Below, piece by piece: positions 13,331 through 28,300 of a DNA stretch of 64,000 nucleotides; within the stretch, counting starts at the first letter, position 1; each line of letters starts with the position of its first letter. Both the position numbers and the translations under genes were made by a program. A model generated the notes under the pieces. It was not told the DNA's origin. It saw only the letters and a list, made by a program, of their open reading frames with translations, and searched no databases. This stretch comes from Mansonella perstans (Eukaryota; Nematoda; Chromadorea; Rhabditida; Onchocercidae): assembly GCA_037074765.1 (NCBI GenBank), contig JBAMDO010000106.1, positions 517,912 to 581,911 of the forward strand, read 5' to 3'.

Positions 13331-16300
13331 ATGAATGAAAAGGAAACGCTAAACGGAAACTGTTCGCCGGGAAGAAGTAAAGTGAAGAAGTTATTGGAAC
13401 GATTCGAGAAACCGGAAACTATTGCTGCTCAGACAATAAGAATGACAATCAGGGACAGGTCGGTAGCTATGCAAATCGTTGTTTAAAATAGCCTTTAATT
13501 GCTTGGATTAATCCTGACTATTTCGAATTTTAAAAAATAATTGTTTCTATAAAATTTTAAATTCGAACAATAATTTTTTGTGACATTATATTGGTATTAC
13601 TATGAGATATCATTTTTTTTCTTCATTACATATTTGAAGATCATCTCAAAAAAAATTGCCTTTGATGTGATTTAGACTTTTATTTATTTGATTTGTTAAT
13701 TAGGCTAATTAAGAGCAATATTAAACAAAATAATTGTATGGAAGGATAAAAAAAATTTCTGATTTGCATATAAATTCATTCTATTCATATCGATTTTTGA
13801 TTAATGGAGCATTCAGTTATATGTTTTAATCCTCTAACAATGAGTTTTTAATATGAGTGACAAATCGTCCGGTTTAACGACCGCATTGCTTTCGAGAGAA
13901 ACTTATAATACTGGGACAGTTTCGGGCTTCTCAATAAAAAAATGAAATCAATTTTGCATCTCATCATTCGATATGCTTATAGATACTTCGAAAATATACG
14001 AATTTATAATTTATTGAATTTACAAACATTTTTTTTTTTGAGAGAGAAAAGATTTGAGAAATTGTAGCTGCTTTCTATTCAGAATCTGTTGCACGTTGAT
14101 TCCGAAGATTTAATAACCTGAAGTTTGAAATAAAATATTAAATTAGATTGATCTAATAATATAAAAGATTTTCCTGATGATCTTTGACTTTTGAATATTT
14201 GTTCACTTTTCCAAAACTATTTGCATTCAAGTTTTTCTTTATAAAAATTTCACCGAGAGGATTAAAATTGATTAATTTAGTAAAATTAAAATTGATTAAA
14301 TAATTCAACATATTTTTCTATTTAAAATCACGTTTTTTCTACTTTATAATCATAATTTTGCAGGTGTCAACCGATACCACGACATCGTTCCTCAAAGCAG
14401 GCATTTGCTGGCATCTATCAGAAACGAAGTATTCTTAAAAGACAAGTTCGGTTTGCGAAATTTTTAGAAAAATTTTAAGCACTAAATCCGTATATCAATT
14501 TGGAAATATGCGATATTCATGCAACATTTTAATATTGATGATATCTGCTTGTATTTATTCTTTGTTATGATAGACTAGAGAAAAAGTTATCTTTATTAAG
14601 TGGTGACCTTATAAATATCTGTAAAATAAATTTTAGATTTGGTTACAAGCTTAAGATTTGTAATTAGCCACTATTTATTTAGGCTCGAATTTTTTTTTTT
14701 TTTTTTTTTTGCATGATTTTTCACAGCAAACTGAATAGTTCCTGAAGAATGCCAATAGAAAGAAGAAATTGAAACTTTTTTTGACTAAAAATAAATGCTT
14801 GCAATAAGATGAACTTTTTCCGCATATAGATTGCACCTTAATGAGTCTCATAATTTAGTCGAAAAGTTATACGGATATTCGGTCAAACAGTAAGTCATCG
14901 ATGATTGCTATACGACGAGGTGCAATGTCCAAAAGTTATAGTCAAGGAGATCAGGCCGACTTCATCGCTGCCATCAGGTTTAGTTCTGCATTTAAATGAA
15001 CTTTCTCTTCACTTGATTTCAAATACCTCATCCAACCTCAAATGAAAAATTCAATTCTGTCTTTACAATTTTCAAGAATTTCGTGAAGTGCTACATAATT
15101 TAAATTGGCAATTCATGGACAGACGAAATACTTTTCTCATCCTTGTCTCATATGTGGAAATGATGTGAATTAAAATTAAATGAGAAACAGAATTCTTCTT
15201 AGCATTTTTTGCAATTACAGCCATTTTGAAGTTTTTTTTAATTTTGAAAAATCAGTCGATTTTCTAAAAATATTTATCAAAATGAATTAAGTGCTGTATC
15301 AATGCGCAGTTGTGAGAAAAAGGTCAACACAATTTGCTTGAATATTAAAAATACATCGAACAACAAATTAATGTAAAGATTTCTGAAATTCTTTTGATGA
15401 ACTTACAGTGCACTCAATTTGCTAAATATTGCGCCTTCGAAGAAGCAAACAATTGAATTAGGGGAACAAAATTCTTTCTGATTGATTGAAAAAATTGCAT
15501 CTAATTTGACCCGTAGGGTAAATTTAATTGAATGTGGACTAAATTAAGCAAATTTGAACGAATGCTTTGTTTCCGGGACTTTTGACGGAACCTGTTCTGA
15601 TCGTATCATCGTGCAACTCACATTTTTCTTTCCACAATTCAATTGAGGTAAAACTAAAATGACATTTGTGAAGTTGCTTCTGATTGATATTTTCCAATGG
15701 AATATTTGAATAACTAAGGATTGGTTTACTTTATCATCTTCGCTCTTTTTTATTTGTCGTAGGATAATAAAACATTGCGCACTCTCTATTCGTCCTCTAT
15801 TCCAGTGATTTAACTGTAAACCTTGCTTCCTTTTACCTGTATTATCATCTATAGGTTCAAAAGAATTCGTACAAAATAGCTGAATTTTTAATCAAACTTA
15901 CTACTTTTAATTTTGTACTTCTGATTATACTTGAAAATTAGCTGAACAGGTGAGTAAGCATATAGAAAATTAAAAAATAGAAATGTTGAAGATTGAGCAT
16001 TTGTGTAGAATTTGTGTAGAATCAAGATGAGTAAAAAATTTTAGAAAAGGACAAAAATTCATTTCTTAATTTTGCATATCAATAGGAACCTGGTTTTGTT
16101 TCTAATTTATGTAAAATCTCTCAAATTCATCGAAAAATTGTTTCAGCAGCAAAAGGAAATTTTGAATTTTAGAGAAGGCTCAGCATAAGCATGTTATACT
16201 TTTTGTTAGAAAATCTGAACGATTGTGTAATTTGAATTAATCGAAAAATATGCAAATAGCAAAAAATAAATGATCTTCATTTTTTATAGAACTGTTGTTT

Positions 16301-19300
16301 AAGTATATAAAACAGATTGTTCTTGTTGTGCATAATTATCTCAATTTAGAAATCCTTCAGATTTTTGATGAAATCCAAACGCTCATAATTTGATATCTAT
16401 TACTTCTTGCCGTGACTCTATAATAATCTCCCAGACTTTTTTTAGCTGACCTATAAAAAAAGAAAAAATTTTTGATAAAAATAGTTTACAAATGAATGGA
16501 AAAATCATTCTTTAAAAGGATGGACGATTGGTGAGTCTTTAAAATGACGGATATTTTCCAATGCAATTCTTAGAAGACGGTTTTCTACACACAGAAATTT
16601 CGTGCTTGGCAATTGTACTACTAGAAAATGGAGTTGGCAGAAGGATATGATGTTTATATATGGACCTTTCTCTTTTTAAGAATGAAATGATTGTGCGGTA
16701 GAATAGCCGTTAAGTGCATTTCTGTTCACATTAGATTTTTTAAATTTTTTATCCCGAAAGTTTGACGATTTAAAAACAGTTTGTTAGTCGTCTTTTACCA
16801 TTTTACATTATCATCATTGGATGATTGACTGAATCCCACTAACAGAATTTAGCTAATGCTGAATTAATTATTATTAATTTCATTGATTAATGTGAGCTAT
16901 TCCAAGTTCTCTTCCCTAAAACTTAAGATAAATGGTTAGAACATTATGGAAAAACATTGGAATTCGATTGCATTTATATGCCATGCCGTGTCAGTAAGAG
17001 ATACATTTAATTTAAGCTGTTGAGCAGATCAAACCAGTTCCAATATTGTAACTTATAGTGAACCTTTTATTTTTAATCCTATTATTTTGCTATTGTTATT
17101 ACTGTAACAGGTTTATTCTTTCTAAATACGATATTCTTTGCCTTATCATTATTTGAATAGGCATTAATTTTCACAGGAGCAAATTCGTCAGCTTTTTTTC
17201 TTCATTGATTGTTGCTACAAGTCTGTGCATCTTTTCCGACAGTTGCTGTTAATTTTTCTTTTTTTGCTATTCACATTAAGTCTCGTTAGATGTTCAGAGA
17301 TACGCTCAGATTTAATGATATTTACAAATCCTTGAAAGTATTCCTGCAAATACTACTCTATTAACAGAGAGAGGTGAGTATGAATGAATTAAACTATTCA
17401 AACCAGTCTAACAGATGGATGTTTTAGACATTGGATTTACTATGATTACAAGCTTTACTTTTTTAAGCCATATTACTCCCTTGCTAAATTTTAAAAGATA
17501 AAGTCTGGATCAAGAATTCTTTTCATTCTTCAAATTCAAGAGACTTCTACTTAATATCATATACTGCCTTAGCCATAATAGTATTACTAGGCTAATCTTC
17601 ATAGCCAATTTTTTGATGATTCGATAACAGGATATGTCGAAAACATGCTAAATTATTTTATTGCTTTTGCTTCTGAAGTGCAGAAATAATTTTCAAGGTC
17701 GTTATCCTTTTTGTTCCTAATGTGAAAAGATTGGATAGACAATTTTTCCGCATTACTTACCAGCGAAATGTTGTAACGAAATGATGAGACTGGAAATATT
17801 TTGGAGTCACCATTTTTTACAAGTCTCAAAAGATGAAGTTTAGATTATTTTTTGCAAGTGACATTGAGCACCGTTACATTTGTCAATAAATTTCATTTAT
17901 CACACTTTCTTCACTGCAAAGTACAGCACATTATTTATTGTTCAACTTTTCAATAATTATTTTACAAACAGAAAGACAAAATTCAAAATCACTTTTCAAA
18001 ATTCTGTTATGGTTAAAAATATAAATTGCCGACTGTAATTAAATTTTTGAAATTAAACGATGAAAATCACGCAGTTCTTTTTGATTCTCTTTCTGCTTTT
18101 GTATGATCATGTGATCAACTGAGTTAAAATTTGTTGTATCTGTTTTATTTTGAAGTGATGTCATGAGAGGAATTCATAGAGACATCGGCATTTCTACCTT
18201 TTCGCAACATTTTTTTTCGTGAAAAAATCTATTTAAGTACTTTGCTTACGGAAATATTCCTCTACTTTGATAGAAAAAAAATTCGTTTCTAAAAACCGGT
18301 TGAAAAATATTTTACAAATTTTGCTTTATTTTATTCTCTATCACACAAAAAGGACAAATTATTAGAGCCAAAGTGATCTGTGGCTAAATCGACACATCCC
18401 TTGCAGCCAAAGAGATGTATCGCTTCATTGCTTTTAGTTGACACCAATTGCTTCCATCGTTTCTTTCCACAATAAACCCATATTGTAAGTTGTGATAAAT
18501 CGGCCATCACTACATATTTATAATTATAGGTACTTGGAGGACGTTTTTTAACTTTCCATTATTATCAAACAAATTTTGTTGCGATAAATATTTAAAAAAA
18601 AAAATTCTGAGCTACAAAATGAAATTAAAAGAATTTTAGGAACTCTTTTCAAGTTCCTAAGATTTTATTATATTTTAAATGAAGCATCAATCGTGGAACG
18701 GTCATTTCAAGAAATTTAATCATCGAAGAATCGTCATTTAACCCTAATTTTCTTACATTTATTGTTTGTCATCATAGTATATTTCCTGTTCTTTAGAAAT
18801 GCCTGTGAAATGATTTCCGTTAAGTAAAAGATTACCAATCTTACTACTTTTTTTAAATTAACAAGTTCATTACGATGTGCTTTACCAGCCAGGCTATTCA
18901 TAATATTCCACCTGTTGCTTTAATAAATGAAAATTCTAAAATGTATGGATCCATCGAATTTCGAGAAAATTTAAATTCGTAAATTTAAATTCGTAGTTAC
19001 ATTAGTAGTTTTTTTGCTTGTGGGACGTTTTTTTCAACGATAAGTTTTTGTTGATCATTCAAATTGTGATGGATCTTTTTAGCGATTCTTTTTCTTTGGA
19101 AACTTTATTCTTTCTTAATTGTGCTTGTTAACTTCTCAAATTTTTAAATAACATATGCCATTTTGAAATGATATGAGCAATATTGAGTGCTCAAGGTTTT
19201 CTTGATTCGAAAATAAAAGAATTATAATGTAAAATTCGCAGTATCAGTTCTGCATTAAATTTTGCAAATTATTATAGTAACAGATTTAAATATCTGTATG

Positions 19301-22300
19301 AATTTCCTGTTTTTCTCATAACTTGCATTGTTGATCAGTTAGCCTTTTTTTTTGCGTGAAAGTTTTAAATGAGGCTTTTCCAGTGTGACGCTGATAATTA
19401 CAGTTGAATTGAAATCATGAGGAAGAAAAAACACTTCTTCAGATAACTATCTAGGATGAATCATGGACTGAATAATTTGTTTGAGAAGACCTGATCATTA
19501 AAAAAATTAATAAATAGATTCACTGGCAACGTTATTATTTTCATTTTTTACAATTTTTTAAACCAACACTAAAGAAATTCCTTCTTTGATTTGTTATTAT
19601 AAACATGCTATGCTCTCAATACTTACAATGTCATCGGTATTCCCTAAGACCATAAACATTCGGTCAGTCGGAATAGAAATTTTAACCGATTTTGATGAGT
19701 TTGAAAATTTTATTGCTTTTTTGACGTTACTACGAAATTTAGTTCAAAGCGACGGACAAAAACGCACTTGCATCAAATTCATTTTTTTAATTTCATTTAT
19801 TCGTTACGTCTTTTATAACAGTAGAATTTAGAAAACTGGATAATTTGCAGCTTCACTCACGTCTTCTTCAAATTTAATTTTTTAGACGTGATATGTCCAG
19901 GAAGTCAGTAACAAAGAGCAGTGCAAATACTGTGGTAGCTCCTACGACAGCAACAATTTCCGAAAGTACTGGCTGCGATGATATCCAGGACAGATCCATG
20001 CTTGTTCAGTCGATGTATGCGGGTAGTTCTAGTTCATACATAACCGAGCGAAAATTAGATCATAGAAGTCGCCGTCCAAAGCCGCTTCCACCTGTTAAAC
20101 CTGCAACACTTAAGAACAAAATTGCCTGTAAAAGTACTCAGAGTTTCCTTTCACGAACCTCAAAACTTGATAATGACGGAGATTTGTCGAGAGTTCCTTC
20201 TAATGCGGTTGATTCATCAGAAACAACACGCGGAGGAAGGAAAAATCTGGAAAAAGTAATGAGCACTTCAGAATGTACCACAACAGAGTTTGACCCATCT
20301 TTTGCGGCGATGCAGATAACGGATTTATGTATTGAAGAATTTAAAGAAGTTGAAAGTGAATCATCTACTTTGGAGTCTACCGAAAGATCAAGTAATAAGA
20401 ATACAATTATCAATAAACGAACAAGTTTCATTAATGAAGAAATCAAAAAACCCAAAATGAAACCGCCACCACCACCCATTCAGTCTCTTGCACGTTCTTC
20501 TCAATCCGAAAAAGATAGCAGCAGTAAGAACGAGAGTATTAGGAAAAAATTAAATCTGAAGGATGTTTTCGACACTAATCAAGATATCAAGCCGAATAAT
20601 GTAAATGGCAATGAAAGTGAGCCATCAAAAGCTCACCGATTTAAGCGTTGTCTGGATAGCCGGCATATACCGAGGCAAGTGTAAATATTTGTTTGTAAAC
20701 TAACCTTTTCCAGGATGCTATCCTCAAATTTTCTTTTTCTTAGCCAGTAGCTTAGGGACTTTAAACAAACTCTTTAATTTCTAGTTTTCTGGAGCTATCA
20801 CTTATTTGGAACCTTGCAACTTTTATACTTGAAATGCTTGAAATTAGATCAAAAAATCATATCTTGTCCAATGCCTCAGAGTTATCGATTATTCAAGTAG
20901 CAATTAATAGATAAAAGTTAATTTCTAAAGTGATATGATTGTAGTGCACCGTCAATACCACCACCGTTGCCACCGGTGTTTTCACCTCAGGGTTCTGTCA
21001 ACGACGAGACGTACGAAGAAATTGAGCAGCTAACTTATGCTGAGGTAAAATATTTAAATTTCCAATCCTGAAAGTAATGCGAACATTTTTTACTGTCAAA
21101 ACCTTTATCCTAATTTTTAGGAAAATGATAAAATCGATAAAAATAAAACGAAGAAGCTTGACAGGCAAATCGATAAGGTTCTAGCAGAGGAAGCAAATTC
21201 TGAAAGGTCTGCAAGTCATTTATGGCGTGGATTCTTCATATGATGAAAAAATAGATTTTATTATACTTTCATATATTAACTAAAATGGATGTTTAAGTGA
21301 CCTTACCTTACTATAAGAAGGACGCTAGCGCCTTCTAAATCTGAACGAAAGGTACAGTTGTCGTTTTGTGAAACCAAAGAAAGTCTATTCAAATTTTCCC
21401 AAAAACAATGGAAAATTGGTGCAGTGTTTTTTTTAGAAAAAAATTTTGTCAAGAAGAACTGAAAAGTTAAACAAAGAACCTTTATACTGAGACAGAACTA
21501 ATTACCTTCAAACTAGGCCTATAAATGCCCTTCTTTGAGAAGACTTAGATACTGGCAGAAAGGCAGACAACTTCTTTAGTCTAGAAGCTGGTGTTGCAAA
21601 TGACATCATTACATATTGTAAATTTCTGAATCGCATGATTTTTTATGCTAGAATCAGTCAGTCGATAATCTTAAATAGTTTTTTGTATTTCAAACATCTA
21701 ATCAGAATACTCCTTGTTCGATGATTCAATTTTTCCAGATATCTTAGTATGTTCGATTTAATCACAAAATATTAATTAATACTGTAACTTTTTGTAGTGG
21801 ACATGATGAATCCTTTGCTGATGAAGAAAGAAACAATGTCAATGATAATAATAACTGCTTGGGTAGCGACCATTTTGGAGCAATGCTTCGAGTTCCCAAC
21901 GAGGCGAAAAAGTACTATGTGAAAAATAAAGTAATTTTATTAATCATTAATTAAACATCTTATTGATTTTTTTGTGGGAATTTTCACTTTTATTTGAACT
22001 TCATTTAATCTTATAAAACTATTTATACGATTTGGACAAATTTTTGCAGGAAAATTTTTGAATCCCATTTGCCTCCAAGATCTTATTCCAAAAAATAAAT
22101 GCCATTAAAGTCCCAAAAAACATGATGCTATTAAAGTGGCATGACGTGATGCTTAGAAATCTCAAATTATCGTGTCTTTTACCAAAATGAAGGCTCTGGT
22201 AACAGCCATCACTTTTATTTTTCGTTGCGAATCATTTCAATTGATTTTACACGCATTATCAAAAAGTTTTTTGAATCAGGAAAGCAAATGCTGAAATAAA

Positions 22301-25300
22301 AATGTTCTCAATCAATAATTTCATCCTGTAACTTGTGATTATCCTTTCAAATAGCAATTAAAAGTGATTGGAATGCTATTGTTTAATACAAGCGATATAA
22401 AAATCATTGTGTACAAGCAAATATATAGTTTAATTGAAAAAAATAAAACTTAAATCTGATGTAAAAGTTTATTTCGCAGTACACTTCGAATATTATTTTA
22501 GATTGCTTTCGGAACTGAATGTTTTCGTTAAAATGTAAAAATTAAATTATAATAAGTGAAAATTATGCTATACATTATATTTCTGTAAAAAATTAAATCG
22601 ATTCGGTACTTCAGCGACATCGCTGTTATGATCACAAAGTCTTTTATGAGTTTTCGTTCAAATTTTTGAAATTAATTCATTGTTTTTAGAGAAATGGATG
22701 GATAAATGAGAAAGCTGCAACGATGAGAAGACCAAAAAGTTCCTTGGAATTTGATAAATTACTACGAATTAAGTCCGAGATTCAATTAAATATCACGAAA
22801 AAGGTTTTTGTAATTCAGAATTAACGATCAATTAAATATATTACGTTATACTTCTTCAACTTTGCAATTTTGCAATGTTGTTTTCTTATGGGTTTGTTTT
22901 TCTAAAACTTAGTCTTAGATTAACTGTCGCTAAAATGCACTGATCATCGCACTTAATGCACTACTACCGTTCCATTCCAACATTAATAAATCTTGACGTA
23001 TGCAATCTGGGAACTTCCTTACTCACTTCCGTGCAGTGAGTACATTTTCTTTCATTTCCATCATGCATATTTCTTTCTTTCGGATATCAAGTAATACAAT
23101 ACGATGTCCTACTGTTCATTATTGGGAATTTATTTTTGGAGTTTATTAATTGTTACTTCTCACACTCTTACTTAGATAATAGAATAACTGAAAAGTATTT
23201 TTGTATGATATGCACCAAAAATTCATTTGTCCACTTCATCATGATACTTTTCTACTCTTTCCAGTTTCATTTGGCGTCCTAATAAAATACATGAATTTTT
23301 CGATCTGTTACTTTTAAGATAGTAATAAGTTTGCGCCATCCTGTATCTCTTCAGAGCGTAATTTTTTTTAAATAAATTCTGCTTTCTTCTCATTTGACCA
23401 TAAGCTAAATTATAAGTCCTTCTGATTTTTCTAGATTGCTTTAAGTAAATAATCTAGCAAGCGGATCTAATTAATTTTTTGAAACTACCACAATTCTTAT
23501 AAAAAAATTACCTACCAAAATTATTTAAAATATTTCAAAATAGTTATCGTAATGAAAGAAATCGGTTATTCTATTTTCTTAAAAGTTGTCCAATTTAAGA
23601 ACAAATAAATAAATTGTAGGTTGGCCAAATCAAATTCAAAGTAAACTCAGTGTCCCAAGAAAAGCAACGATGCAAACGTTTTTCATCGATTTTATACGCT
23701 AACCAAGAAAAATTAATTAATTGTACTGATGATAAAGTTCTGGCTAAAATAGACTTTCCTTTGGATGAACAATGTATTTATGGTGATGTTTGGTCCTCGG
23801 ATGAAGAAGATTATACTTGTATCACTGAGCAGAAACAAGGTACCTTTTTGTGAAATTAGCAGGTTATCATGTATGATTTTTGACAGTAATTATATGCTTC
23901 TCTTCTTAAATTTTGTGACAATTAAAAATTATTCTTTTTTAAATTATTAACTGTCGATTTTTTGTCTCTGTAGAGCAAGCGAAAAGCCAATCTAATGAAG
24001 CGATTAGTGTTGGCAAGGATATGTCAGATGAACCATTTTCGATGTTATCGGAAATTGAGCAAGAACTTCGTCTCAGATTTCGGACTAACGACAATCTTCC
24101 CGGTAAATCTCTGAAATTCTACTTATATACTGTTTATCTGGATGTTTTATTATACTTTTTCTGTTGATTAAAATAGAGAAAAATATTCTTGATATTTTGT
24201 TGCTAATAAATAATTAATTTAATATAATTGCTCTCATTTTTTTCCGATGTTGTGCTGGAGTCAAAAAGGAGATCTATAAGTGCCGATCCATTGCCGCATG
24301 ATACTGTCTCGATTATATCCAAAGCAGAAAATACATCAAATGGCTGCGTCCAAGATGTCCAAGATTACAATGATGTTAGTAATTATGGGGTTCGTTATCA
24401 AAGCGAAGATTGTAAATTGAAGTCATCAACAGAATGTTATGAAACTATTGTGAGTTTTTTCGCCAAGATTTCATTTGAGAATTTTGGATGCAAAATACGA
24501 AGTGCTGTTAAAAGGTAAGCTCAGAAGTTAGCATGAATTTGAAATTAATTTGAGTTCAAGTAAATTGGAGTTCATTTGGAAGATATTGTCTTAAGGATAG
24601 CGATAAATTCATAAATGATCATTGTGTTGTAGATTTTATCAAGTCTACCATCATCGGAGCATAACTGTCAACCAAGTACCTCATCAGATTACTTGAAAGA
24701 AATTGACCGGTCAATTTATACTGCAAGGTTTGTTTCTCCAGTCTTTTTTGTAATGTCCATTTTTGAACAATTTAAAAATCTGATGATGTAGCAGTCATTC
24801 AGAAAAGTGAATGATTTTTTTAAGGATAATTCCGGATCCACAACCACTTTATCAAATATACATGATGGAACAGAACGGACAACTAATTTATGAGACAGAA
24901 GAGCAAGAAATCACCCAACCCAGTTTCAGTGAAAAGAATATCTTCGAGGTAAAGAAATCCTGTTTAACATTTATCTGATTTTCCCCTAAATGCTTTACTT
25001 TTCATGTTCACTTTCTGAAAGATGGAATAAACTGCAGATGCAACGAGCTGACTCGATCGGATCAACCGATAGCGGACGTGGTGCAGACTGCTCTACAATC
25101 ATATCGCAGCTTACGTCGAAAACGTCGATGAGACGTGATCGTTTAGTTGCAGGTAGCCATTTTGCCAGTCAACGATCGTTATGGTGTGAACTTCCGGAGG
25201 TGAGCCTCTTTTTAGATATCCTGAAAATTCATTTTTTCAAGCTCGCATCATGTGTGGTTGAAATTGTCGTTTGTGCGTTCTGTATTTTTTCCTTCAAAAA

Positions 25301-28300
25301 TTAAGCTTTCCTTAATTAGTTCAATTTTCCTTCGAAAGATGTCCTCTTTGAAAATGACATTCTATAATTATTATTTTAAACTTTCAGTACTATTTTATCA
25401 AAATTTTTTTGTTTCTTTTTCTGATTAAGATGTAAATATGATGAAGATATGGTATTTTAATATTTTCTGGTCATAGGATTACAACTCAAAATAACCAGTA
25501 ATCTTGCCATCGAGACTTGCAGTTGATCTATGCATAATTATCCTAAATTCAGAACATAAGTCTGTTCAAGACTCTCTTTTAGACCTTATTTGATTAGTTC
25601 TAGGTGAGAAATGCGGGTTTACTGGAAACGTTGGACGAAGATACGAAGAAATTGCAGGAAGCATATTTTGAAGTGATTACCAGTGAAGCATCCTATCTTC
25701 GCTCAATCAATATCTTAATCACCCATTTTATGGCTGCTCCTGAAATGCTTGGTAGTTGCCTCAGTTTTTGCTCAGAAACCTTACAGAAAATAACCAGAAC
25801 AATATGTAATGATTACTTTATCAAATTTCCAGGTTCCAAAAGGCCTTCATCAGTGATAACAAATGAGGAACGAAAACAACTTTTCAGTAATATATTCGCT
25901 GTTCGAGATTGTAGTGAGAAGTAAGAAAGTTGTAGCAATATTTTATTTATTTCGTTTTTTGAAATAATAGATTAAATCTATGCCATGCAGGCATCTCACA
26001 TACATTTTCAGAACTGAGGAGTAGATTCTGGATTCCTAAAGGTAGAACTGAAATCAAACGAATAATAAACAGATGTCGAATCTGTAAACGTTGGAACTCC
26101 AGATCGTTCAAACTACCACCGATGGCAAGCCTATCGGCAACCCAACTAGCATAAAATATACTTCGTCAGATTATAAGCAAATGCTTGCACATAAAAGAGT
26201 ATTTACGCATTAATTAGTGAATTGGAAGGAATTTTATGTTGGGAGTAAATTTGCAATTATATTTTGCTGCGTAAAGCATTCAGATGTTCTATAAGTTTAT
26301 CCGATAATGCTACCATTTCCGTATTTTTTTCGGAAAAATAATATTATTTTCGCTATTTTAAATCTGCCTAAATTTCAGTGTTTATGAGCATTTCTGTTTG
26401 ATCGCTCAATTGTTATAATTTTTTTCAGATTATTATCAGATTTGGAGAATAGACTACAGGAAAGTTTGATACTTTCCGATGTTTGTGATATTTTATGTGA
26501 CCATTTTGAAACAAATTTCGATCCATACATCAAATATTGCTCGAATCAAGTCTATCAAGATCGAACACTTCGAAAACTCAAGTTGGTTATTTCATACAAA
26601 TAATAAAGTCGATTGAGAAATATGAATTAAATCTGTTGTGATTCTATTTATCCTATTATGTCACTGATGATTTCTTGAGTAAGGCGAAAATAAGGAATGA
26701 TAAAATGGTTTTTATTCTGAAATCTAAAATTTTTATAATTGCAGATGTGAAAATCCTTCATTTCTGTCTTGCATTCAGCGTTTGGAAAGGGATCGTATAT
26801 GTCAAGGGCTAGATATGCGTTCATTTCTAATGTTACCTATGCAAAGAGTTACTCGTTATTCACTTCTGATGATTGCCATTCTTGAACACATTCAACAAGA
26901 TACAACCAACTATCAAACTGCCCAAATTGCATTACATTTAGCCAACCATGTATGTTCCTTGCTTTGAAGAAATATAGAGCAAAAAAAAAAAGTAACAACA
27001 AATAATAGCAAACTATTAAAAAATAAAAATTACGAAATTCATTAATATGATTAGTAAAAATAATTGTTGAAGTGCCATTATGTTAACCCAATAATACAAC
27101 AGAAATAAGTTAATTGACGATATGTTCCATCATAATTATATCACCCTTAGCTCAACTCTCACAAATAAAAACAAAAAAGTTGTTGACAAATTGACTGAGA
27201 AAGTGTCACACATCATATAAAAAGCGGTGATAAAAGACACCAGATAAAAAGAGCCACATAAAAAAAGCCATGTAAAAAGAGCCATATAAAAATGCCATTA
27301 AAAAAAGAGCCTACAAAAGCAAATACAACATCAAAAAAATCAGTGAAGTTAAAACTATGAATCAGTTGTCATTCGATAATAACGAATGCGAAAAAGAAAT
27401 ATCAAAGAAATAATGAAAAATTACATTTGACATTTCATAGGAAATAAAAAATTCTAAGAAACGAGAAAACAAAAAAGTTATTTATAGACAACTGCAAATA
27501 TATTAAATCTTTAACTAAACAAACCGGAAATAGTCCAAATACTACAAATACTTGATGATCAAAAACATAGTTACAGGAAAATTTTTCAAACTTTCAAACT
27601 CAACTTTTTGGGGTCATTCAAGATGTATAGATTCAGATTAACCAAAAGTTTCTTTTTTATGCAAAGGTTAACTGGAATTTCGTCGTTCCAGCCAATGTGC
27701 TTGTTCATTTCAGATGACCTCAATTCAGTTATAGCAAGTAATTAGAATTCGCATAGGAGATGGTTAGATTTATCGATAGAATGCAAAATGTAGTTGCATG
27801 GATTTAGCAAATGGGGAAATGGATGAACCAATCCTATTTTATATTGCTAAATAAGTAGAAGGATCTTTTAAATTAATTTAAAAATAAACTTCTCAACCAT
27901 TTGTCTTTTTATATTTTAATAAAATTCTTTATTCGTTTTCGAGTTTTCAGATTGTCACATGCTGTAATGAAGGTGCCCGACGAATGGAACGTACCGAGCA
28001 ACTGCTAGAAATTGAACGTAGTCTCGTTTACAAATCATCTGACTTAAAGTATTTTTCAGCATTTACTAATTAATTATATCCCAGTATACTTTGCAATTCA
28101 GCCTATATTTCATAAGCGTTCATGGTATCACTTATATTTGCTCTATCTTCAGACGCATCCCGTTGATTTCATCGGGACGTTACTTAGTTAAGCATGGATC
28201 GCTCACATGCCTGAATGAAAAGCGTTCTAAGAAACTTTTAAATACTCGTCAGATGTCCCAGAGAATATATATTTTCCTTTTTAATGATATCATCATGTTA

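Noticed and set aside
20138..20479. 113-codon minus-strand ORF
   Set aside because: It is the antisense shadow of ephexin exon 4.
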